Source: Pseudeuparius sepicola
Taxonomy: Eukaryota > Arthropoda > Insecta > Coleoptera > Anthribidae
NCBI GenBank assembly: GCA_963920635.1
Contig: OY987301.1
Span: 15,790,501-15,854,500 of the forward strand
Direction: 5' to 3'
DNA length: 64,000 nt
In this document: positions 36,421 to 47,190 of the stretch, piece by piece
Position numbering within the stretch: position 1 is the stretch's first letter
Layout: every line of letters begins with the position of its first letter
Program-made: the position numbers and the translations under genes
Notes under the pieces: generated by a model
Database searches by the model: none
What the model saw: the letters and a program-made list of their open reading frames with translations, nothing else
What the model was told of the DNA's origin: nothing

Positions 36421-37835
36421 AAAGTTTACAGATTTAGTTCAGTCAAATGGTACACAAGGAGGGTGCGAACTGGAAAGTAATTGTTTTTAGTGGTTTATTT
36501 CATGTTCTTTGAGGTGCTGAACACGAATCTGAAGTTGTCCAACAAAAATTTTCACCGCAAATATGAGAAATCATCAAACAAACACTAAAAATATCGTTTT
36601 TTAGTGATTTACAGCTTATAACTTGCAAAGCAAGCTATCTACGCAAAAAATGGTCCTATAGGAGAATAAGCAGGAGAAAATTATCTACAATTTAACTGTC
36701 TTAACTTTTTTTGTACGTCGTATGGTTTCTACGCAAAAGAGTGTTGAAATGACAGAAATAGGGAAATAAGTAGTTTTTGGCAAATAGCAAATACTCTTGG
36801 TCAATATCGATATCGCAAGCCGTTTGCGAGATATTCGTCTCTGAATGTAGAAACACCGCAAAAAAATTCAAATTTCGAAAATACAACGCAATTTATTCAA
36901 AATACAAAATGTTTTTTGAAATTTACTTGTCAGGTATATTGAAAATGTCCCCCGTTTACCTCAAGTCACTTCCGCATGCTCTTTATTAAATGACGCCTCA
37001 CATTCGGGAAGGTATTTTCAGCATTTTTAATATTATTGGTCGCTTGTTGAATTTTTCCTAATTAATAATAAATTAATTCGGATTTCTCACCTTCGAAATT
37101 ATTGCAATTTTTCGAAGATCAAGTTTCATTTTCAACACCCTCTGTATCTTTTAAAGAAGCAACATTTTACAGGCATTTTTAGCTCACACGGTATATTTTG
37201 ACGTCTAGTACCACCTGTTGCCCTCTGGCGGATAAGTTATGGGACACCCTGTATATTCGATATGAATTTTCGGGCTGAAAATTGCAAACTTTCTCACAAA
37301 ATTTCCGGGAAATATAAAATAAACGAATATTCGTTTTTCCAGAACCGAATATTTCCAAAATATTCTCAATATATTGCAAAGTAAAGTTCGAATTGAAATA
37401 TTCGCCACTCACATCACTGCATGGAAGCCTCGATGGAAGCCGTGTCTATAAGAGGGCTCGTATACATAAATACATAAAAATTGTACAGAAATTCACGTCT
37501 TTTATTAGCCTATAGAATATAAAATATTCACCTATTTGAAATAAAAATTATAAATTAAAAAATGTTAAGAGAGTTAAATTGTAGATAATTTTCTTCTCTT
37601 TATTTTACTTCAGAATCTCTTTTTGCGTAAGTAGCTTGCATTGCCAGTTATAACGTGAAAACCATTAAAAACACTATTTTTAGTGGTTTTATTGATGACT
37701 TCTCATATTTGCGCGAAAATTTTTTGTTGGATTCGTGTTCAGCACCCCAAAAAACATAAAATAAACCACTAAAAACAATTACACCAAAACTTTCCACTTA
37801 AACTACCGTTTGACTGAACTAATTCTGTAAAGTTT
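36421..37835. mobile_element. Large foldback element
   Basis: The left arm 36421 to about 36720 (TTTACAGATTTAGTTCAGTC) and the right arm about 37605-37835 (mirror) share TTTTTAGTGGTTTATTTCATG and AGCTTGC-type blocks. The 0.9-kb centre holds unrelated AT-rich sequence and a lone GGGACACCCTGTATATTC end at 37241-37258. No transposase is seen. Confidence 0.65.
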
Positions 37836-39637
37836 GATCTGGATTAGGACTTTAATACACTAAAAAATAAATTTTCCCTTTTCTGTGTTTTGTTATTAAT
37901 AGGATGCGCATAAAATCATTAACCAAAGATGAATATATACATTGCGGCCAATTAGCCACTAATGGCGGATGCTCCAGCACTCGAGCCAGCACTGCTATTA
38001 ATAGAGTTTTGCCCTCGGTTTTGCTCAATTCGAGTTTTTTTTATATTGCCGATTGTTTTTACGCTTTTCTTGTGTGGTAGTAAAAAACCATCAAGTATAA
38101 ATAGGAATAGCCTCATTCAGGAGCCAGCTATTTTTTTTATCATTGTAGCTCATTGGTTTTTATATTCTTTTTATAAATAAATCTTCAAGTAAGCATCCCT
38201 TTGGATTTAGAGTCCGACGAAAAGCATCCTCCCGAAGCCTGTTAAAAATGGCCGACTCCCGTCCGCGAGCCTTTATCTCTACCTGCTAATGGTGCTTGTG
38301 TTTGCTTTTGCAATTACCTCCCCGGGGCAGTTTCGAACAGGTAGAAAAGATAGAAAGTGTGTCTCCGTCCTTCCACGGGATCATTGTTTATGGGTGCTGC
38401 GCGCCCAGTGAGTCTTATCGTGCACATCGGCATTTCGTTGGGTAACGGTATGCATTTCAATTCGGATATTCGGGGGATTGATGGTTATATAGGTCCAAGG
38501 CGATGTGAACAACTTCATATAGAATAGTCGGTGACTTTCTTGCAAAAGCACGCCATGCGGCGATGGCAGCATAGACTCTATTGAAAGAAGTCGTAATGGA
38601 TCATTGGATGTCCTTGTCCTTACTCTATTATCACAAAGCCATCTTGTACTTAGGGACCTATACACAATTTTCTAAAAACAGATCCGCTACCCTATTGAGA
38701 TGGGAACATATGAATATAATAAAGGATTACCTTACCTCTCAATAACAGTTTTGTGATTCACATAATAATATATTGTATTAAAAGGAAATTGATTTAAAAA
38801 ATTATTATAGAAAAATCACCAAAGAAAAACTGTAGGCAGGGATTTATAACAAACGTGCCAAAATCTAATCGAAAAGTTGCACAACATTGCATAGGTATAG
38901 CAATCTGGTGGGTTTTGCAATCCAAAACTGTTGCGATGATCAAAAAGATCAGATAAGAACGGACCTGATAGTGACAACATAAATTTGTCGATATATACCT
39001 GCCTAGGTACCTATTTGCGTGCGAGAAAGCTGCTATAAGATTGATAATCCCCTTCCTAATATCTGACTCCTACAGTAAATAAGACTACTATACCTACATA
39101 ACAGGGTGGTTCACTTTTAAGGGATCAAACTGTTACATAGATAGATCTTCAAAAAATAACTGCACTATAAATGCCTTCCGAGACTCTTACTTACCTATAG
39201 TCGTTTTTTTAGTTAGAGGACATTGTTGGTAAATTTGAATTTTTTGAACAACATTCTGTACCTACCTATTATATCAGTATAACTATGTAAAATAATACCT
39301 TAAACAAAGATTCGTGGAAAGCTTAATCGATTCGCAAAAAAAAACACATACTCGTCATGTCATGTGACTTGTACAGGATACTTAAGAAACCCCAATTTTG
39401 TAGACATTTGGCCCCCTTTTTGTGAACGCCCTGTATAAATTCGACTTTAGATGACTGAACTTTTGCACCAAGGGTTTTGAACTATATGGCCAATTCGGTG
39501 ACACCTCGGGTGACACTAATCTATTTTATTCGTTAAAAAGTGCCTAACATGGTTCTGAGACTTTTGGCTGAGACAAACCTAGTCATTCACTTTTCTTATC
39601 ACTTTTAAATCCACACACCAATACCGTTGTTTTTGCA
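37836..39637. other. Intronic stretch with diverged foldback relatives
   Basis: 38180-38480 is GC-richer and non-repetitive. 39105-39436 starts ACAGGGTGGTTCACTTTT and ends GCCCTGTATAAAT, with a 'tagatcttcaaaaaataactgcac' segment related to the 8921-10091 family, so it is probably a decayed copy. No exon is supported. Confidence 0.35.
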
Positions 39638-39678
39638 CTCGACGCGCGTTTCGCTAACTAAGTTAGCATCATCAGGAG
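39638..39678 (-). ncRNA. Hammerhead-ribozyme-like motif of a Penelope-like element
   Basis: On the minus strand, in order: CTC (stem I), CTGATGA (core box), one extra T, stem II GCTAAC-TTA-GTTAGC (six perfect pairs), GAAA (core box), a very short stem III CGCGCG, then GTC as cleavage triplet followed by GAG pairing with CTC. This is the order of a type I hammerhead with minimal stem III, as reported for Penelope-like elements. It lies about 100 bp 3' of the Penelope-like reading frame on the same strand. The extra T after CTGATGA is atypical, and activity is untested. Confidence 0.55.
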
Positions 39679-39774
39679 ATGATTAAAACTAACCGCTTAT
39701 TACTAACTTACTCTATTTATACTAAAAGTACCTACTGTATTAATTATCTACCTATCAGTTTATTAGCATAAATA

Positions 39775-40233
39775 ATGGACTGTAGGGGATGGGGCCCTTA
39801 TCCTTATTTAAACTAAATTTACATCTGGAAATTTCCAGGCTTTCATAGGCATCTAATAATTTCCTGTCAGGTAGATATTTAATTAATTTTAAATTGTCTA
39901 TTGTTACCCTATGATTATTTTCAAAAGCATGTTCGGCAATGCTAGATGACCGTATTTTAAATGTCTCATGTGTTCATTGAATCTGGTTTTTATGGAACGT
40001 CTAGTTCGTCCAACATATTTTTTATTACAATCAGAACAGCTAACTTCATGTATTCCACTTCTTTCTAGGACATCAATCTTGTCCTTGGGGTTTCCTAATA
40101 GATTTTTAATATTAGATTTATATACCAATTTAAGTCCTACATGATTAAATATTTTTTCCAAACCTCTCGTAAGCCGCGGATTGTATGGAATGGAAATATA
40201 CTTAGTACTACCTCCTGGGTAAAATACATTATG
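39775..40233 (-). pseudogene. Penelope-like retroelement, C-terminal GIY-YIG region
   Basis: The minus strand reads YPGGSTKYISIPYNPRL, then GLEKIFNHVGLKLVYKSNIK, then the GIY-YIG-type block GIHEVSCSDCNKKYVGRTRR followed by SIKTRFNEH. The GIY Tyr is replaced by His (GIH), and YVG stands for YIG. After KYGH the homology continues in another frame with SIAEHAFENNHR, and later KYLPDRKLLDAYESLEISR up to a stop near 39775. One frameshift and the missing 5' reverse-transcriptase part make it a truncated copy. It lies on the same strand as BAMBI, just 280 bp into the intron after exon 1. Confidence 0.8.
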
Positions 40234-40514
40234 TACTTAGGTGTTTCAATTAAAAACAAAAAACTCGCAAAATACCCTCACAAATAGGTATAGAGCTGAC
40301 TTGCCTCTCCTGCAACCAATAAGCAATATCCCCATGCAGGTCATAACTTGTATAAAAAATAAAAAGCTATCATCAGCACCGCAGTAAGTATACCTACCAA
40401 ATAACGTCTCGAGATAAGCTCCGCCGAACGGATATGCAAATACAAGTGTTGACACCACAAAGATTGAGGCATGTTCTTTACAATTCAGAATTCATGGCGA
40501 AAATCCGAACTTAC

Positions 40515-40671
40515 CAGAAGAAAACTTCGGCTGCTGTTGCTGCTTCCACGGCCTGTGGCTCCTGTTCACGGCCCTATTCACGCTGAATGCCTCCTCGTCC
40601 GCGTAAACTACCCCTATTATCACAGACAGGCAACAAAGGGGTAGGATCGGCGGTCCGCTCCGAAAATACAT
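40515..40671 (-). CDS. bambi: BAMBI-like pseudoreceptor, exon 1 (start and signal peptide)
   Basis: The ATG lies at 40671-40669 in the context GCGCGATG, with an in-frame stop upstream in the presumed 5' UTR. The 52 codons begin MYFRSGPPILPLCCLSVIIG and continue VVYA, a clear secretory signal with a likely cleavage after VYA. Then come DEEAFSVNRAVNRSHRPW and a short Gln run ending KFSS. The exon closes with a single G before GTAAGT (donor at 40514). That G plus AT from the exon at 5547 makes Asp, giving ...KFSS-D-YVRCFC. This matches BAMBI layout: signal peptide, short N-terminal stretch, then the CxC ectodomain. Assigning this exon to BAMBI is inference from phase and content. It could also belong to another secreted protein. 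Confidence 0.7.
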
Positions 40672-41300
40672 CGCGCATACGCCGTTTCGACGGTACCTAC
40701 CTACTGTTTCAATGTTTACCGGTGAAAATATTCAGTGTCCCGAGCGCGAGACGCGAAGCCAGGCGAAAACGCGATGGACTATCCGTCAACGACGACGGCT
40801 CGGCGCAGACTGGCGACTGGCGTTGCGCGGCGGTACTGGGTGATGGCGGTGGTACCACCGCGGTGGGCCAAGAACGACGGGGAAATTATTGGTAGGAGAG
40901 CGCTCTGCGATAAGGGGGTAGAGTGCCTTTTAGATGGTTTAATGAATTCACAATTCACTCAATTCAAATTCACACAATTAACCCACGGTTCAGTCTCCCA
41001 CACAACTAGAACGTCTCTACTTGGTAGAGTACCTAGAGCCATTGAGTGAAGGAGGTAATTATAAGCATTTTGTAGAGATATAGTCTTAAACCCACCCTTC
41101 ACGTTCAGTTTTTTATCAGTTTTGAACTGTACAGTTGGACTGTTCAGTCCAAAACCCAACGTGAAGGGTCATTCTCGGCCGGGCGCGTCTCGGATTTGGC
41201 CTCTCCGGCGCGATCGAAGTTTATTTGACATGCTAAATATTTTTAACTGAACAGTCCACAGGCCTGGCCGGAACTGAATCGTGTAGTGCCGAACTTCGGC
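40672..41300 (-). promoter_or_regulatory. bambi: Putative BAMBI 5' UTR and promoter region
   Basis: 40672-40920 is strongly GC- and CpG-rich, unlike its surroundings, as expected around a first exon. At 41093-41171 lies a hairpin-forming segment with ACCCTTCACGTT and AACGTGAAGGGT ends and several CAGTCC/GGACTG repeats, possibly a small MITE. No TATA box could be assigned. The overlapping plus-strand frames at 40587-41049 have no domain and are treated as shadows. Confidence 0.45.
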
Positions 41301-42149
41301 CGAGATCTCATCGAAACAAAGATAGACGTATTAAGACAATTAGCGCATAAAACAAAGAAGGTTAGTGTCACATGTAGATCGCGCGGGCAAGTGTCAGTTT
41401 TGCTTCAGGTTTTGGAAAGGTATCCAATCCAGTAGGGCGTATTATTGGCATTTTTTAATAGTTTTATAAAGGAGATTTTCAAGTAAGGTTCACCGATGTC
41501 TGCAGAATTGCTTACACCATTAGTTGAGACATACATAAATTTGTAATGTTTATGGAAGCTAAAGTCGAAGGCATATTCGAACAGAATTTTAGCCAAATAT
41601 CTTAAAGTTGCAGCTAATTTGGCTTCGGGTCAAATGGCTTCCCACATAATTATATTTTGTTTTTGTATCCTCTTATCTTTCTTTCATTTTTTTTGGTCTC
41701 CTCTTCTTCTTTCGTTTTTCGTTTTTCGACATATTCTTTAAAATTCTCACCCTCCAGCTATGCATTAAATGTCTTCGATTTTGCCGGTGAACTGACCGAA
41801 AATGTCAGTTTGTTTATCTGAACGTGTAGAGGGTGAAAAGCGGCACAGTTCCCGCCTTGAGGCAAAAACTGTCAGTTGCGGCCTTTGAGGCCAAACCGGA
41901 GCGTGAAGGGCCCGCATTACTTGGCCCCTTCTTAGATGGGGACTTAACCTTTTTCAGGTAAAGTTATTCTTAGTTGGCCCCTTTAATATTTTATTGGTTT
42001 TAAAAGGAAATTACTTATTCTTAGTTTGCCCCTTTTTTGATTTAATAATATTCATTAAGCTAGTAACACTTCTCGAGCACTTCCTACCTGTTCGGCCTCA
42101 GATTGATATTTTGATTAATAAAATAAATAAACAAAAGTAGTATTCAAAG

Positions 42150-42329
42150 CGTTGACTGACGTATTAATAAAGACTGCTCACGGCTGTCATGTTTGACAGT
42201 TCTCTGGCTCTACTTGCGCTTTCCGGAGACAAAATACAATGCAAAATACATTGTTGACCATAGGCGCCATCTACTTTCCAGGACATGAAACTATAGCCGT
42301 GAGAAGTCTTATTAATACGTCAGTCAACG
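42150..42329. mobile_element. 180-bp MITE with 8-bp target duplication
   Basis: The ends CGTTGACTGACGTATTAATA and TATTAATACGTCAGTCAACG are perfect mirrors. The flanks are ATTCAAAG at 42142-42149 and 42330-42337, an 8-bp duplication typical of hAT-type insertion. It sits inside the MULE-like element, so it inserted later. Confidence 0.85.
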
Positions 42330-42364
42330 ATTCAAAGTATATTTCATTTTTTACAGTTTTTTTG

Positions 42365-43074
42365 TTAAATTTGTACAATATAAGATAAATTTCTTAAACA
42401 TCTACCAATACTAATTTTATCATTTATACAATCGTCAACAGTATTTTTTATTCTGTCGTCTAAATGTACATACTTTGTCTTCCTTTTCTTTGGGGTCATG
42501 TGTAATTCCACCTGTAATTTATAATTATTATAGTACACACTTTCTTGTTTCAATGCACTAACCAGCTGAATTACATTGTGGTTTCTTTTGAAAATTTTGC
42601 TGTTAAGTCGGTTGTGCCAACCTTCGAGAGAATTCGTTGTTCTGTGTCTTTGATTGTAGCATACCCACATTTTCTCTACAACGTCGTTTTCCATCCACTG
42701 TTCGACAAAGTACCTAATCGTTGAAAGTTTCTATCTTTTCACAGTGCGGCGCATTTTCTTGCTCAAAAATTTGCGGGACTGGAATCACTTCTTCTCTTGA
42801 TTTTTTCTTGGCTTTGTCTATGCACATACTGATTTCATTCTTGGCCACATTTGGGACACACTGATGCACATTTCTACGTACAATTTCGATATTTGATGAA
42901 GTAGTCACAGTGGCAGAACAGGATTTCTCGGGATTTCTTATTCTGGCAGATCCAGAAAATCGTAGAGTTTTTATTTTCTCTTTTAAAATAATACTGGTAG
43001 CCAGATTCCAATAAAATCTTGCCACCTTTGGTGCTTTCGATAACGTGATACTCCATGGCTCTTGTCAAAATCAC
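42365..43074 (-). pseudogene. FLYWCH zinc finger plus MULE-type transposase C-terminus, broken
   Basis: From 43074, the minus strand opens MEYHVIESTKGGKILLESGY then YYFKR and IFWICQN, the first half of a FLYWCH finger. The second half, CSATVTTSSNIEIVRRNVHQ followed by C, is in another frame (to about 42870), so there is a frameshift inside the domain. The frame then runs to a stop near 42710. A third frame gives YFVEQWMENDVVEKM, then RTTNSLEGWHNRLNSKIFKR, the conserved block downstream of the MULE DDE core. The DDE core itself is missing between these parts, so the gene is deleted as well as frameshifted. At the junction a TTAG|GTAC sequence leaves open a spliced or domesticated form. Confidence 0.7.
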
Positions 43075-43427
43075 ACAATAACTATCCGGAACTCAGAATT
43101 GATATTAACTAAATAATTTTAATACAATAAAAAGATTTGTCAGATAAATATTTCCAAAGTACTTTCAGTTTTATTACTTAATTTTATTACTTATTGTTCT
43201 TTAAAATTTACCCAGCATTTTATGCAATTTTATTGATTTTTAAGAAAAGGGGTGAAGTAAGAAATCATAAGGACAATAAACAGGTATAAAATAATTTTGG
43301 GGCGAACTAAGAACAAGTTTGGGTTGACCAGGTAAAGTCTACAAGTAAGAAGTCCCCAACTAAGAAGACACCTTTGTAATAACTGTGTTCAGTAGCGGTC
43401 ATATAAAGTATCCCGGGCGTCTTGGTG

Positions 43428-43444
43428 CCCCCCCCCCCCCCCCC
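43428..43444. repeat. 17-base poly(C) tract
   Basis: This is an uninterrupted run of C just inside the left end of the hAT element. The right end has an imperfect CCCC-rich counterpart (GTGCCCCTTTGGCCCC). A TATATATATATAT run lies nearby at 43534-43548. Confidence 0.9.
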
Positions 43445-43667
43445 AAAACTTTTCTTTCTCTTCCTTTTCTATAACAACTACCATAATGGTTTTTTAAAGC
43501 CAAATTAAAAATAATAACAACGTATAAATAAAAATATATATATATATATTGCAACTGTAATATACCTAATTTTTTCGGGTCGAAACAATCTATTTAATGC
43601 GCCTTTTGGTTTTGGTGCGGTTAAAAAAGGACTTCACAATCCGGTCAGTATCCACCTGAAAAGTAGT

Positions 43668-44495
43668 TCACAAATCTGGTAAAGCTGAACATACATCTTT
43701 GTTTTTTACGAATAAAAATTCTGTTAAATCTCCAATAGTTTTCAGCTCTCTTAGTTCTTCCTTGTACAATGAACGAAAAATTTCTGGAATCAAATTTGTT
43801 GAAATGTCTTCATTATATTTTTCAATCAATTGCTGGCAATGGTTGGCAATTTCTGTGTCGGTAACATTCAGCAAAATTTCAGGTTACAGTATTTGAAATA
43901 TTTCGTAAGCTCTCAAATCTGTTAGATACCTATACTTGATTAATTAAAATGTCCAAAGATGCATAAAAACTCTCACTTCAAACTTCATACTACTATTCTC
44001 CATCATCTCATCTGGAGCTCAACTCTATAAATTCTTTTATAATTTTTGAGGAAAGGTTTAGTTTTTGAATTATTTGATATTGAAATTGCATCATAATTTA
44101 TTATGAAGTCAAAATTTTCCAATTTGCGCTTTAGCCCTTGTGCACAGATTACCTTGTGCTTCGGTTCGTTCTGCTAGCTTTTTACTGGCTAAACTTAAAT
44201 ATGTTAAACATCGCAAAATACTGCTATAATTTTGTTTAATGCTTAGAAGGCTGTCAAATTTGGAAGACCAACGAGTGGGGCAGAGTTTTAAAGTATAAGT
44301 TACAGTAGAACTAAATTTTATTTCAGCATTCAATCGCTGCCATCTAGGTAAGCTTTCGCTGAAGAAAACGTACAATTCAGAAATGATATTGTAAAAATTT
44401 GAAATTTCCGATATATTTTTGATAGAGTCATTCATAACTAAATTTAAATTATGACCAGCACAATAGTAATAATAATTCTCACCCTAACAATACTA
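43668..44495 (-). pseudogene. hAT transposase (ZMYM1-like / DUF4371 type), broken
   Basis: On the minus strand from about 44495: CAGHNLNLVMNDS, the hAT block just after the second catalytic residue, then SLPRWQRLNAEIKFSS and LKLCPTRWSSKFDSLLSI, typical of ZMYM1-like hAT proteins. The frame stops near 44109. The region to about 43875 has several stops. A later open piece (43874-43668) with ISTNLIPEIFRSLYKEELRE leads to ...CSALPDL, after which the C-terminal dimerisation motif is absent. It is truncated at both ends and not functional. Confidence 0.7.
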
Positions 44496-44692
44496 CAATG
44501 TATGCAGATTGCTACCAAAAGGAAAAGGTCACGTTTTTGCATCTCCCCGCATTTATTTACAGTCCAATAAGTATGGACTATTTAATTTTTAAGAATAATT
44601 GTAGTAGGGCCGGTGCCCCTTTGGCCCCTTCAGGGGTAGCTTCGCTACCCCTGCTACCCCGTTATGACCGCCATTGACTGATTGACTGTGTT

Positions 44693-47190
44693 TTATCTTG
44701 CTTGGAGGAGTTTAAAGTTGAAACACTATGGCTATGGGTACGGTAAGAGTTATAATACTAGTCGTTGATCCAAAATATTCCATTTATGTGTCATATACAG
44801 GGTTTCATTAAGGGTGAAGAGGTACCATATATCTCAGGAATTAATAGTCCTGGAGCTTTGGGAAAAAAAAACTTCTTAAGTAATGTGGTCACGAAAAATC
44901 GCTGGTAATTATTTTTAAGTTCGTAGGTCGGCCGCTAGAGGGCGTATTCAAAACAGTAAATTTGAAAAATGAGTTTTCTAAAAAAATGACTAATAAAGGT
45001 ATATCAAAAATAATTTTATTGCACTCTTCAGCAAATTCTGAACAATTTTCGTTACGAATTTTTTGCTCTAGCTCTTCAAATAGAGGTGAAACGGGCGGAT
45101 AAACCTTGACTTGAAAAAATGCTGCTAACTCCGGTTTGGCTTGGGCTTGTTGAAGAGAGCTTTCCTTCTTCTATCAAATGATTGTCTATATAGTAAGGTT
45201 ATTTAAAATTTTGTGGTCACCGCTAGAGGGCGCAATTTAAAAAATTTGCCTTTTATTACAATTTTCTCCGAAATTATAATCGAAAAGTAGATTAAATTTA
45301 CAATAAAAATACCAAAGGTACAAATCGATATCTTCATTAGTTTCGGAGTTATCGCCAGTAGAATAATTATTAACATATTAGGTATTTAAAATAAGAAGGT
45401 AGGTATTTGTTGTCAAAGATTTCCGTGGTCAAGCATGCCACGAAATAAATAAAAATCTGCTTGAACTTTTCGTAAATAATTGCTGTTTTTCTCACTTTTT
45501 ATTCCGTTAAACGTATTTTCTAATTTACTTACCTACCTTACCTGTCGTATATGAAATTATCTCGGAAATCATCTAGTAAGCTATGAAACCAAATCGTTTG
45601 GTACCTGACAGCGTATTCAGTAAATTTATTGACAGAATAAGTTCCTAAAAAATGGTTCCACATGGCCTGATGTATAGCCATATTTGAGGTAATCGCTAGA
45701 TGGTGCTATTTAGACATACCTACTGTCGTTGAATGAGGGAATAACTCACTCGACGCTTCTGTGCAGTTTTATTTTTCCTAGACATTTTCTTGCATATACA
45801 TTTTCTCTAAAGTGTAGGTAACCTGCGCGGATATAGAATTTAATTCTCTAGAAATAATAAGCATTCTTGCAATTTTCTCGTTTTGAGATAACTCAAAAAC
45901 TACCAAGCTTGCAAGCGCCAAAGCTTAGCTACCTGCTGCCGTGTGATTTGACTTTTAACTGTATATTATTTTTTGTCAAATCGAGGAAGACACTAGACAG
46001 TAGGTAAGATGTCAGGTGCAAGACTGAGAGCTAACAGCTAACTACTTCACTTTTGCAGGAATGCACAAATATTTGTTATTTTCCCGACATGAAAATAATC
46101 TATCTCCCTCTACCCTTGACGCAGAAAAATGCAACGAAACCCAGCCGCTCTCCATGCTGATGTTGTTATTAAGCAGCCCAGTGCGTGGTCATCGGCGAAT
46201 AATCAATTATGAGATGCGGTGTGACCATGCCTGGTACTAGGGCAACACCGACTGCACGAAAGGGAATGGGCGTTGCAAGTTTCATGAGTGGCTAATTCAT
46301 TTTTAATCGACAAACATGTCTAAACATGCACAGTAGCTTACCTTACTTACTTTATTTTATTAGCGATTATGGAATGTTTGAAAGAATGTAAAATTCCACT
46401 ATTTTTTGTAATTTTCAAGGAAAGTGACTTCTAAAAGTTTCGATGGATAGATATTTTTTTATCGACTGTATTCAAAGCAAAGATCAGAATATTGTGATCT
46501 TTGATTCGAAGACTTTGAATTCCGTCGCAGAAACATTATCTACCTATTTTCTATAGATCATAATTATTTATTATTAAAAGCTGGAGCAATATTTACCTCT
46601 GTACAAATTTCGTTAATGTATCTCTAAAACTTTCCAAGCAAGTAAAAATCATAATTCATAATGATAACTTCACCATAATATATAGAAACGGGGTGCATTT
46701 CGGCCTATAATTTTAGTAAATATGTACTCAGAATTCCTCCCTACCTAACAATTTAAAATTTTAATATAATGATCTTCCGATTATCTATTAATTGTAATAA
46801 GCATTGTTTGTTATTATCATTATTGTGTCTTGTGTCGTTACTAGAACAGGAGTGCCACAAATTTATAGTTAAATAAATAAAATTTGAAAAATAAAATATT
46901 TTCTAAAAACGTCCATAGTAAATAGTAATGTAAGTAATAACTTAGTTTTATAATGAAAAGTCATCAGTCGTCAGATATTGTCTAGGACCTACTACATATA
47001 CATTGTGTGCCGCATTTCAACTTGACCAACAAAAATGTAGGAGGCCATATAGAATAAAAAATGCAGGGTATCACCATAGAAGAATCTACTACGACGTATC
47101 ATACAAAAGAATTTATCAACAGATTCTCTTGTGATCTCGTTAGAAAAATAAATTAGGGCTCTGGGGATTCTCGTTCAATTTTCGATCAAG
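44693..47190. other. Intergenic stretch, no supported gene
   Basis: 44802 has a lone TACAGGGTTTCATTAAG end, and 44930-45240 contains two CGCTAGAGGGCG-type strings typical of dispersed insect repeats. 46080-46300 is GC-richer. No exon is supported. Confidence 0.35.

Larger units (their letters stand above)
5548..40514 (-). other. bambi: First intron of the BAMBI-like gene (about 35 kb)
   Basis: This intron is bounded by the exon 1 donor at 40514 (GTAAGT) and the exon 2 acceptor at 5548. The phases match (1 to 1). It holds most of the foldbacks, several transposon fossils and a series of GC-rich islands without open frames. I found no other convincing host exon in it. That the two exons belong to one gene is inferred from phase, strand, signal peptide plus ectodomain content, and the absence of a competing exon between them. 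Confidence 0.7.
41930..43373 (-). mobile_element. MULE-like DNA transposon with long imperfect TIRs
   Basis: Left end TTCTTAGATGGGGACTT at 41930. The right end AAGTCCCCAACTAAGAA finishes near 43373. The mirrored similarity continues inward for about 100 bp, through TTCTTAGTTGGCCCC blocks that are repeated twice on the left. Inside are transposase remnants on the minus strand and a separate 180-bp MITE. No 8-9 bp target duplication is recognisable. It lies about 1.3-2.7 kb upstream of the BAMBI start. Confidence 0.65.
43390..44684 (-). mobile_element. hAT-superfamily DNA transposon with target duplication
   Basis: The left TIR CAGTAGCGGTCATA and the right TIR TATGACCGCCATTG (44663-44676, with a few extra bases after it) are imperfect mirrors of the usual hAT CAGTGGCG type. 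The flanks are ACTGTGTT at 43382-43389 and 44685-44692, an exact 8-bp duplication. Inside lies the broken transposase. It directly follows the MULE-like element. Confidence 0.8.

Noticed and set aside
40587..41049. Plus-strand frames of 102-104 aa at the BAMBI first exon
   Set aside because: They are antisense to a signal-peptide exon with a perfect donor, and their openness follows from high GC content.
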